Origin: Symsagittifera roscoffensis | Lineage: Eukaryota > Xenacoelomorpha > Acoela > Convolutidae | Assembly: GCF_963678635.1 (NCBI RefSeq) | Contig: NC_087065.1 | Location: 62,708,754-62,772,753, forward strand | DNA: 64,000 nucleotides | Direction of reading: 5' to 3' | Shown: positions 36,901 through 48,900 of the stretch, one piece after another | How positions within the stretch are numbered: position 1 is the first letter of the stretch | Layout: each line of letters begins with the position of its first letter | The notes under the pieces: generated by a model | Databases searched by the model: none | The model's input: only the letters and a program-made list of their open reading frames with translations | What the model was told of the DNA's origin: nothing | Program-made: the position numbers and the translations under genes

Positions 36901-39900
36901 GACTATTTTCAAAAGTACTGTTCAGAATATTGTTCAGATCACATTTGTTGTGTTTCTAATCTAATTTGTCTAGGTTTCTGAAAAATTGAATCATATTGTT
37001 CGGTATTTATGTCTTTCGTTTACTTATTCAAAAAGTATATCAGAGTTAGTGGTTTTGGTTCATTCATCAATGCAGTTTACTAATGGTTTGATTGCGTGTC
37101 TTCAGAAGACTTCGATGAGTAGCAGGTAGGTTTTAAAAGTAGGTTGGAGGTAGGCCGATTTTGTTGCTAATATAATTTTAAAAATTGTTTTCCCAACAAT
37201 AGTTTTTTCTTGACTTACAATTTTTGCATCGCAAGTAGTGCGAAGCTCTGCTTCGCCTCTGTGTATAAAAATATATTTTCGTTTTATGAGTAGCCATATG
37301 GGAGTGAAATTAAGCCTGAAGAACTTGGTTAAGTGAGTGTTGCAACAACAAAACTTGCATCACATCGGGCTTGACTATACATATTTGCTCCATGGTGAGT
37401 AATTCAGTGATGTTTTTTTTATTGTTGAATAACCTTTCCGAATTCGAGGCGCGACTCGAAGTGCTCTAGTATGATGAGACAAGACAACACAGGAATCCTT
37501 GCGAGTTTTTTATACTAATGAAACACTGTGTTGTAAATTTCCACTCCAGCCCTTTCCTTGAGTTGCCGGAACGATAACTTATATTTGTTTCTCATGTTTA
37601 TGCATATCTTTTTTTTCAGTTTCCTTCAATGTGCGACAAAATCAAGATCAACATGAAAGACTGGTTAGTAAATTTGTATTTCTGTCTCCATTACTAGAAA
37701 CCAAGAATAACTTCTCTTTATTAACACCACCAGAACTGCTCGCATGCGAATTTTTTTTCCAAGTTGCTTACTATTTTGACCATCCTAGATTTTTTTGATT
37801 TCAAATAACCAGTAGAAAGAATACTACAAAATTAGCAACCTGTTTTGTGTAAATAACTTATAAACTGGATGTTCTGTGTTCTGATTTGCAGGGATCAGAT
37901 GTCGAAGGATGATACAATAGGCACTGTCTTCATTGAACTGGACAAGATACAGGACAGATCCACTGAAGAACAAGGTAACACTTAGCAGTTTTATTTGCTT
38001 CCACTTCCACAAATAGATGTTTACACTAGCGAGCTTGTGAGCATAGTGTATTAGTGTGAACCTTCTTTTTTCCCAGCTAGCTCGCAAATAAATGTGTTCT
38101 TTAAAAAAGTTCACTTATTTGGTGGCACTTTTGCTATTATCACGATCTAAGCATTGGAAATTTCATAGCATCTGTTCTTTGCTTTATTTGTGATTTATTA
38201 AGCGTCCTAGGGCGTGAGACCCAAAGTCTCTAGGTCGCAGATCGAATACGAGACGTAGCCGAGTTTTTACTAATTCGAGGCTTATTTCTACTTTTTCTTA
38301 ATACACTTTATAGAGCTGCTTTTTGTGTTCTCGCTAGAGTTTGCGAATTTGAGTTCAGTGCACAACTTGAGGGTTTCAATTTTCCATGGTTTTGTCTCTC
38401 TAAATTCTCTGTTCGCTTCTGCCTACTTTCATTTCAGTAAGATTTTTTGATTGCCAATCAAATTGATGATTCTGAAAAATTCTCATCGGGTTTTTGGCGT
38501 AGAACACAAATGAACATTGTTTCTATTTCGTTTTCCAGGTTTCTTGCCTACTTTGGGTCCAACTTGGATGAATTTCTACGGCTCCACTCGCGAGTTCTCT
38601 GACATGCCCGACCAGTATGAGTCATTGAACGAGGGCAAGGGGGAGGGGTGTGCGTACAGAGGGAGGGTTCTGGTGGAGTTGGGAACTACGATTGGGGAGT
38701 TGCCCGATAAACACATAGCAGATGTAGACAACGATGACTTGTTCAGACTGCACGTAAATACAAATACGAATTATGGCAAAAATTGTTATGTCGAAAATCA
38801 TTCAAAAATAGCACCGAAGTCAGCGAGATTATTACAAATTGAGTCAATAAAGTTGTTAAGGACCAGTTTCATTCATTAAGTTTGAAACTTTTTCTAAGGT
38901 TCCTTCAACATCTTGGAATTGATTGTACAGGTTGTCTGTCTCTACAGTAGTATTGATAGTACTGGTGGAATAAATCTTGATAGTTGAAATTGCTTTAGGA
39001 GTAACTAGGTCGCAATCATTAATAGTAAGTTCCCAATGTAGCTTGTGCCAGATTTTTGTGGGGTGCGCTATTTAATGTACACCTTTTTGACGGATTCCTA
39101 TTCTCTTTATAATTTTTTGCAGCCATTTGTGCGTCGTCGACGATACACACTGTTCGCTTCGTTCATGGAGGCAACCATGTTGTGCGAGGACGATGACCCA
39201 GTCGAATTCGAGATCAGCATCGGCAACTACGGCAACAAACTGGACGAGAGCGTGCCGCCGCAACCCTCCACCACCCAACCCACCAATCCCGTGTATGACG
39301 GGGAGAGCTACTACTTTTTACCGTGGCAGGACAAGAAGCCCTGTTTGAGTGTGAACTGCCAGTGGGAGGACATCTCGTTCCGTCTCGAGGCACTAAATAT
39401 GTTACTCAAAATCGCTGATACTCTGGTACGACTCTTGTGGCTTTTTAAACGAACTTATAAAATACACCACAATTTTTTTTAGTATTATTGAGTCTCGATG
39501 AAGTAATGTTGGTAGCTTTGAATAACAACCTTTATTATGCAAGGTTGGCAGAACAAAAAACAAGTGCAGTTTAAAACATGCTTACCCTTGCGATAAGCAA
39601 GGGTATTGCAGTAGGGTACTAGACTTATTTCCCGTAAATACTTGTCCATCTCCTGGACCCTTCCTTCTTCTGGGCACTTTTGTTGCAACAAACATACTTT
39701 GAGCATGTTAGCATTTAAAATATACGGCCTAATGGAATTTTGTTTTTATGTTGATTGTAATTTTACCAACTCGATCTCTTGAAAACTCGATTCGTTTTTT
39801 TTAAATTACTTCACTTCGTTCTAATAGGTTTCTGTTTATTTTATATCGACTTGGTGGCTTCTCATTGCGTCTGTTGATGACTGAAAAAAGTTTTTGTGTG

Positions 39901-42900
39901 CGTGTGTGTGTTCTTAGTGGAAAGGGGATTTTGCTGCCACTTTTTGGGCACCTTTATTGACATTCAATTAGCAATTAGCTAACACAGTTGATGCATTATT
40001 ATTTTTCAAATGAACCCAAAAGCTATTTGCTTCAAATATCCTTTCAATAACAAAAAAATTGATTTCAGAAATTTATTAACTCAATATATCTTGAAATATT
40101 TTTGAAATACTGAATTTATACATACTTAGGCTGTATGCTTTCGTATTCATTACATGTAAAGTTAGTGTGGATGCCTTCAGTTTGTTACATTTCAAATTAT
40201 TATATGCCAAATAGTGTCAGTTTGTATTTGGTGCTATTTTTGCTGCATGGCATTGGCAATTTATTGGCATATGTGGCTGCTTGATTCGTGACTAGTGTTT
40301 GTCGGTTGTTGGGTATTCGTAGTCGAGTGGGAAGAAAGTGAGACTCCAAATACCGAGGTCGCATGTGCGAATACGATACGTAGCAAAATCTTACTAATTC
40401 GAGGCTTATTTCTATTTTTTTTTTTTCATTTCATTTTATAAAGCTGCTTTTTTGTCGCCTTCTCTCTAGTGTTTGCGAAGCACAGCTTCGCCTCTGTGTT
40501 ATAGATTCATATTCAACCAACTATCCCGCAAATCTGGTTGTTAGGTAACATAACTGCTTGAGACGGTAAAGACTTGTAGTTCGAATCCGAACGCGACCTG
40601 TTTTTTTTTGCAAACTATTCAGTTTGTTATGCAGGTTTAATTCCTGTAGCCCGACTTGATTGTGACGACCAAGCGCAAGAGTTCGATTTCAGTCGAGACA
40701 TGTTTTTTTTGCAAACTGAAAAATTTCGGCTAGTTGAGATTATGGTCTGTCTGCTTATTTTTGTCGACTTTTTTCCGCAGATTTTTTTGGAAATTCGGCT
40801 TCTTTCTAGCGTTCTGAGAACTCCTCCTAAAGTTTCTAATGATGCTTGAAATTTAGTTCTGGACATTTTGCGCTTTTGTTGCAAATTTTGTAATTTCAAT
40901 TGTCAAGAAAGATTTTTGAAGTTTTTTGTCTTTTTTTCTTTTGATTTTTATCACAGGCCCTAATTTTTGTTTCGCAAGTGCTGAGAAGCGTAGTTTCACT
41001 TTCGTGTTAAAACATTGTCTAAAACACTTGTTTTTTCTCTTGATTTTTTCTACTGTTATTGTTCAAAAATTAATAACAATCAACTGATTCCGCGGAATAA
41101 TCTTGAAGATACTTCGATGGTGTATCCACAAAGGAAAAGACCAACATACAAGCTATTCGACTATTCACAGAGGACCGCTGTTGTTCTTCTGTTTAAGTGT
41201 ACGTGCATTTTTTGGTTATTTTTACGGGCCGGTTAATGTTGCCTCTCCCTCATGCAACTACCACGGATCATGGTGGGCCGCAAATATCTGACTTTCGATT
41301 GGAGTCGGAGACGTAACCACTTCACCACGGCTCCCTGGTGAATAATGCCACGCTCGATGATGCGTCCTATTTAATTGATACATTAAAACTTGAGAAATAA
41401 GCTGGGAGCTGTAAAAGTTGGGAAACTTGCCATGTGCATGAGATTGCTCAAAGATAATTGACTTGATGTTGTGCACCTGTGTTTTTGCCAAGAATCTTGA
41501 AACAACCTGGTTTAGAAAATAAACATTATTTTTAACCTTTTTTTTGCTTAAAACGTTGTTTTCTAATAGAAAACAATTGTTTGCCAACCCTGTTAATTAC
41601 GCTTGCGATTAGCAAGCATTAACAAATCGGAATATAGTATTTTTCTCGGGTTAACTTGTTTAACAGAATCACTTGGTATCTTGATTCAAAATGAATTCAA
41701 ATTTCCAAGCGTTTCCGGCAGACTTAGTCTTGCGGTAACGAATGAGCCCGGGACGGCCCCGGCCCTGGGTTCGAATCTGACCAGGGCCTGTTTTCTTTTC
41801 AAATGGGAAATCTTCAGTTTCAAAAACCTGTGGGCTTATGATTTGTCTGCTTATGATTTGTCGGCTTAGTTGCCACATCGTAGATTTTTTTAAGCTGTAT
41901 ACGTTTTGTAGTGGTTTTTTATGTTTTTGTTTACTCCTGTATTTTGTAATTCTACTAACCTTGACTTCGTATCTTTTCCTTTTTTTTCCCGGGCTAAATG
42001 GTTTCAACTTATATTTTATCGGCTTACTAAATTATTTTTGGGTTCTTCCAGGGAACCATATGTCTTATGCTTTCCTCCGGATGGCGCAAAACGTCAAAAA
42101 TAGTTAAAATTTTTTCATGACTGCAATTTTTGTTAGCTTGAAAATTGTTTTTGAATTTTCATTGAACGCCGTCGAATGTGTTTTTGGACGTGTTTTCTGC
42201 AAATACAACATCATGCTAGACAACATTTTCTTAGTTTTTTTAGTTGTGTTTTTTTGGAAAGTTTTTGCCGTTTTCTTTGGTCTTAGTTGCTTCCTTTGAA
42301 AACATCGGCATCTAATATTCTGAATAGTCGAGAATATTCCAGAATTTGTTTTGGCTTGTTGTAGGAGGAGAACGTGGACAAGATCGAGCTGGCGATGAAG
42401 GCGAATGAGAGTGAACAGATGCAGGCCAAGTGTGTCGTTCAGGCTTTAGATCAGATCATAGAACACTGCAGGTACAAATAAAAATTAAGACATAGATTAG
42501 TACCCATTCGTTGTTCTTTTATCCTACTTTTTGTCACGAGGAAGAGGACCAAGATTGAATTTAATTAATTCACTAAAGAGAACCGCAATTGATGCAGTTA
42601 ATTTTTCAAATTATTTTGTTGGTTCACGATAATAAATTTAGTATTATTATTATAAATTGGGGCATCGTCTTTTTACTGCAATAGACTGTTGCATGTAGAT
42701 GCCTGTTCTGTAGTTCATTTATACTTTATGTGCTAACTCATGAAAACTATTTATAATTAAGGCACTGTGATATGCGTTGCGATATCAATTGAAAACAAGT
42801 TGTAATTCAATACTGTATTCTGAATATTGAATTTAGATTTTCTCTTTTCTTGGTTTCTTATGTACTGAGAGATAGATCATTGTTAAGTACTCTGATCTCT

Positions 42901-45900
42901 CGCTTAATCTCAGTGTCAACACTTACGTATGACCTTGAGAATACCATAAAATAATGATTGAGCACCAGAGGTTAGATGTACATACGTATAATAAATACTG
43001 CTACTGCAGTAGCGGTATGACACACCCCCACGGTGAAAGAAATAAATTATACAACATCAGTAGGATAATTTATTTAAAGAGTTCAATTTACTCAGTTCAA
43101 AGAAAAGTTTTTTTTTTTTTTTTTTTTCTGGTAATTGACGATTTTAGATTATGTATTTTTCAGTTTTCCTCCAGCTCGATTTCCCAACTCGGGTTCCAAT
43201 CGACTCCCTCATCCAAGGTAGCATATCCGAATTTTCGCATAAATAGATGTCTTTCGAGTCGTCGCACTTTCGATTCTAATGGTCTGTCGTCCCGATCTTT
43301 AAAATCTCTCAGTTGGTTTCTGTATTGTCTAAGTGCCTCCTTTAGAAGACCTCTACCTGTAAGGTTTTCAGATATTTCTTTGATTGAATGTTTTATCGGA
43401 TCTCCGAATCGTTTGGGTTCTTTGTTTTTTGTTTGTCTCGAACTTCGTCTAATACCTGACTCTTCTGCACTTGATTCGTCCGAGAATCCTTGTGGTGGTT
43501 CGAAGTTTGTGTCCAGTTCCGAGCTTTGTTGAGGATTTTCTCGAAGTTCATCCGCAACTCGCTGCACTCCTCTTTTTAACAATTGGTCCGCGTACTTCTC
43601 CCATTCAGACGGTGCCAAATTTCGATTGTGAAATGTGTCCACGATATCTTCAAGAGGAGTGTGAGAGTCAATGCCTTTCAGTTTCGGACGCTGTTTTGCT
43701 TTCGGCGTAGAACTTGACTGAATTTTGGTATCTACTGTGTCTGATTCCGGCTTAGATGTTACTTTCTCTTGCTCCGAGTTTGCTGCAGTCGCAGCTTGAT
43801 TTGTCCCCTGTTGTTTCTTGCTTCGGCCTTTCTTTTCCTTTCCGCCCTTTTCCGGCTTGTTTGTGATATTTTCCTCTGTATTTGGTTTTGGTCCCGCCAA
43901 ATTGGGTTTTGCTCTTTTGACTGCAAGATTCAGGCCTCCCCCGGCTTCTGTGTCCTTTGAAGTGACTATTGTTTGGCTCCTCTGAAAGCGCTCTATTGGA
44001 TTCATTGTATCAGCGATTTCCATTTCTCCTTGAAGTTCGTCCTCTGATCCCAGCTCCTCTAGTCGTTCTGGAGAGCTGACTCGCTTAAACTTTTTGGTAG
44101 GTTCTGACGATGGACTTTTACTCGTGCTTCGCTGGTTTTCTTGCGTCAGTACCGTTTTTGATTGAGCTATATCCGATTTCCTATAGATCGAACCGGCTGA
44201 TGTCCTAATTGTTGAGTCCGTTTCTGAAACGATTTTCCCCTTTAGTGGTCTGGTTAAGGCTTGTCCGCTTTTCCGTAGAGGGTCTTTTCGAAGTATAGTC
44301 TTGGTTGGTGACTTGCATTGGTTTTCTATTTTGTCCTCCACAAATCCCTTCTCCCAAGAGTAGATCATTTCCTTTCGGAGATCGGGATTGAGTTGCCCTG
44401 TCTCGTCCACTAATTTCCGGATGTCATTTTTAGCCGCGTCCCTTCTTTCGTAGTTCCAGCGGGCGTTCGCTTCCAACAATTCCTTTAGGGCTTTGGCTCT
44501 TTCTTTGTCTCTGTCCGATGTTATCTGCTGCTTGTGCAGTGGGCTTGTATCCCTGCTCAGTTGTCCCTTGCGCACTATCTTTAGATTCTCTCTCGACTGA
44601 TCAATTCTTCGTTTCATTTGAGAAGCAGTCAGTGCTGAGCGTTCCAAGTGTTGTTTGTCTAAAGAATCAGAATTATTTAAAAATTTATCCCTCACAATTT
44701 TAAATTCTGTTTTTGGTAGTCTGCCGAAATGTGCTTGGAACGGAGATACTTGAATTGTTTTCTGCTTGTTCCACCGTAAGTCTCTCATTATAATGCTGAG
44801 GCATATTTTGATTGATTTATTATTTTCATCGAGCATCATCACTCCCAGTCTTCTTTTTATTGTTTGAATTGTACGTTCAACCAAACCACAACCTCTGTGA
44901 TCCCCCACCGGACAGAATTTTTGCTCGATATTGAGTTCCGAACAGAATTTTTTTAAAGTTTTTCCCTTAAATCCTGAAAATTGGTCCGATCGAATTGATT
45001 CAGGGACTCCATGTGTGTCGATATATGATCTCAAGAATTTTACTGTGCTCTTTCCACTTGTAGATTTTGTAACTTTCACTGATGGAAATTTTGAGAATCG
45101 ATCAATAGCTACTAAAAGATAGATTTTTTTTCCTTTTTGATTTTCTATAGGCCCCGCGTAGTCTAGTTGTACCTCCTGTCCCGGCTGCGTGAGCAGTGGC
45201 AATGGTTTTGACGAATTTTTCGAAATAAGGTATTTTACATTCTTACCATATCTGGTACAACTACGACACTCCTCTGCCAAATTCACGATGTCCTTATTCA
45301 TGTGTGGCCACCACAGATACTGCGCTGCTCCCAACATAGCCTCCTGACCTGGGTGTCCTCGATGGATTCGTTTCAGGACAGCTTGTCGTAGTTGAACTGG
45401 TACTGCTAGCCGATTATTCACCAAGATGCAGTCGTCCTGAACTGCCATCTGTGACCACAACGGATTTGTATAGGGTCCCATCAATTCGAATCCTTGTTTA
45501 TCCCCTCTCTCTACCACTCTCCTGAGGCGGTCCATCCCCGTGTCTTCTGTGGTCAGTTCTGCTAGTAAGTTTTTGTCGAACAGTTTTGCGAGGTTGTCCA
45601 GGGTCTCCACTTGTTGCTGCTTTTGCAGTCCTGTTTTTCCTAGTCCCTTTGGCGGTTGAATTGAGCACACTTCCTCCTCACTCTCCGCCTCTTCTGTGGT
45701 TGTCAGGTCTACTTCTATTACATTCACCTCACTGAGTTTTCGTTCCGTCGATGCGCTCGGTTTTGGCGATGTTGAACTTGATTCGTGTTCCAAGTTGTCC
45801 CTGACTTCTTGGGTATGAGCCACCAGTTCTCGATTTTCCTGAACATTGTTTTCTCCGCCCATTAACTGCCAGAATGAGAGCAGTCTTTGATCCGCTACTC

Positions 45901-48900
45901 GTTGTTGTTCCGGTTCCAACGACCATTTTACTCGTTGTGCATGACGTGTTTCGCTGTCGGAGCTGTCCCTATTTTTTCTGCCTCCTCGTATTATTTTTCT
46001 CGTGCGTTGGACTGCCTCTGTGATCTCCTCCTCCTCCGAGAGTTCGTTATTGGTGGAAAGTGATCGGTTCCACTTTGGGTCCATTATGCTTTCTTCGCGC
46101 TCCTCATTCCGCCATTCTTGTGGTGAGTTCGACCACCAGTCGTATGCTCTGTTTTTATTTTCTGACATCTCGATCCCTGAGTCTGTTTTTTCTATTTTGC
46201 TCGTTACTGGTCGTTTTTTGATTTTGCAATTATTTAAGACTGACTGTTTAGTGGGTTGATTTGACGAAAAAGTGATTTGTTTCTGTTGAACTGTTGTGTT
46301 TAGCTGTTTTTGCAGTCGTGGAAACTGTTTTCTCTCGTTCCGGTCGAGCCTTGTTCGGTTTTGACCGTTTTGGTTGCTATAGCAACCATTACTTGATGAC
46401 TGTTTCGTAACATTCCTTCTAGAACATTCTAGAACGTTTTCGTTCCGGTTGAGCGACCTTGAGTCTTTAAGCCTACTGTTCCAGCAGTCGAACGCTTCAT
46501 GAAAAGAGTTTATTGTCGCTACTACAAACTTTTCGTCTAATTCTGATTCGGGCCAGGGATCATTGAAAGGATCACGCGATAAATAATCAACTATGCCCAT
46601 GTCCCTCCCCGGAATGTGAACTATGTTGAACTGATATGGCAGTAACCGGTCAACCCACCGGGTTAAACGTGATTGGTAGGCCTTGTTCGATTGATTAACA
46701 TCCAATGCTGTTGTAAGCGCTTTGTGGTCAGTTGCGATGGTAAATGGTTTCCCCAGAAGGTAGTGTTTATATCTATCTACTGCCCAAACAACTGCCAATA
46801 ATTCCAACTCATTTGTTGAATATTTTTTTCCTGGGCATTTAAGTATCGGGATGCGAACGAAGTTGGGGCCCACAACCCTTCATCATTTTGTTGTTCTAAA
46901 GTAGCCCCTAGCCCATCATGGCTAGCATCGCATTTAACTCGTGTTTCACGATTTGCATCGTAATAATGCACTTTCGTAATATTTGCCACAGCTCCTTTTA
47001 TAGCATTAAATGATACTGTGTGAACATCCCCCCACTCGAATTTTTTCACCGGGAGTTTCATGTTTTTTAACTTTTTCTTTTGATTTTCTTCTTTAAGAAG
47101 TGGTCTTAATTTTTCAGTCAGACTGGCTACGTTAGGTATAAATTTAGCTAAGTGATTTATGCTTCCTAGAAATGACCTTAGTTGTTTTAGGGATTTCGGC
47201 TGGTTCAAGTTTACTACGGCTTCCGTTTTAGTGATTTTCGGTCTAACCCCTTCTTCTGAGAGATGGTGACCCAACCAATTCACTTCTTGTTTAAAAAATT
47301 CACATTTTGAGAGTTTCAGTGCCAAGTTTTCCGCATCCAATTTCTTTAGTACTGCTTCTACTAAGTTTGCATGTTCGATTTCACTTCCCTTTGACACAAT
47401 AAGTATGTCATCCAGAAAACAGAACGTGTTTTTAGCGTGATTGATGGTTCTATCCATAGCCTTTTGAAATTCAGCTGGCATATCTGCTAGACCGTAGAAC
47501 CCTGTCAAGAATCTGTAAGTTCCAGTTGCTTTTCCACCCACAATGTTAAAATTGCATTGTCTAGCTGTATCAGCAGCCAATTTTAGTTGACTGTACGCAT
47601 ATTTCAAATCTAACACCGAAAAATATAGCGTACCCTTTTTGTTTTCAGTTACAATCTGGCTTACCCCATCAATAAGTTCATCTACATTCGGCATTTGGTA
47701 TTTGTTTTTGAACAATTGTCTATTGATTGGTTTTGCATCCATTGCCAATTTTATTGAGTCGTCCTTCTTTACTGTTATCACAATCGGGGCGATAAAACAA
47801 TCACTTGTACATTTATCAAGTTTTGTTATATGACCTTCTGTCAATAACTTCTCGATTTCTTTTTCGACTTTATCTTGTATGTGAATTGGGATTCTTCTCC
47901 CCTTTTCTTGAATCGGACATAGTGGGTATTTGAAGTTTGAACTGGCAATGTGATTTTTTGAAATGCCTTGCCTTTCAAATAAGTTTTTAAATTTAGTGAA
48001 AAATTTTTCTTTCCAACCTTCTGACTGCTCGCACATGAGCACGTCAAACCTGGTGAGTTCTTTTGGCGCCGGTCTTTGTGTAGTCACTATTCCCACTTGT
48101 CCTTGCAGATCTAATCCCATGATGCATCTAGTTTTTCGTTCTGATACCAGAAAGGTTGCGCCCTTTACCTCCCAGCCCGCTGACCTCAGATTGGTTTTCA
48201 GGGCTCCCAGGATACTGATCGGTTGTTTGTTGTAATCCACGAGTTTGGTTTGTAATTTCAATTTGTCGGACGGTATGAATCTCACTTTTTTTGATTTTTC
48301 CATGATTTCCTTTGTCGTGGCCCAGTTAAGAAATGAAACAGGACTTCCAGTGTCCACTGTTAATTGAATTATCTGGTTATCTATTCGTACCATGGCTTTT
48401 AGTGATTTTACGCGATTCAATGTTGGATCGCGAATAGAATCTATTTTCTGAACTCGTATCACTTTTCCGTTTGTTTTGTTTCTCATTTCGTTGATTCGAT
48501 CTTTCACATATTTTGAAACTCGCTCATTTTCCGGTTGGTAGGTTTGTATTGACATAACTTCAAATTCACTACATGACCCAACACCTTCACTGATCTGGTC
48601 GCATTCCTCTACCGATCCTTCCGAATCTTCCGCAACTTCACTTACTTGTCGGGATCTGCACATTTTGGCGAAGTGATTTGGTTTACCACAGTGTTTACAA
48701 TTCTTCCCCATCGCTGGACAATTTTTTAGATGTCCCTGTTCAAACGTCCTTCCACATCTATTACATGGTTTTGTTTTCGTGTTTTGAGTTTTGTTATTAT
48801 TCTGTCTGTTATTTGTTTCTCTTCTATTTGGGGTTTTGGTTTTCCCCCCCCCAAATTTCGAACTGCCATTACAGGTTCCTGTTTTATTCTCACACCCGAT

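Noticed and set aside
15610-41800. CRISPR-like array from recurring GCGATAAGC hairpins
   Set aside because: Copies are kilobases apart, not regularly spaced, and the genome is clearly eukaryotic.
41669-42007. A 112-codon minus-strand open frame
   Set aside because: Basic low-complexity translation overlapping a tRNA-like block. The frame is explained by the repeat, not by a gene.
43023-43160. Possible env-like or extra gene between pol and the 3' LTR
   Set aside because: Only ~130 bases with a long T-run; no room for a gene.
42954-43532. A 192-codon + strand open frame across the 3' LTR
   Set aside because: It is antisense to the retrotransposon pol tail and begins in the LTR. Serine/phenylalanine-rich shadow of the real minus-strand frame.
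46823-46829. Treating the RNase H break as proof of a dead element
   Set aside because: A single-base difference in a homopolymer may be a sequencing error or a recoding site, so I left it open.
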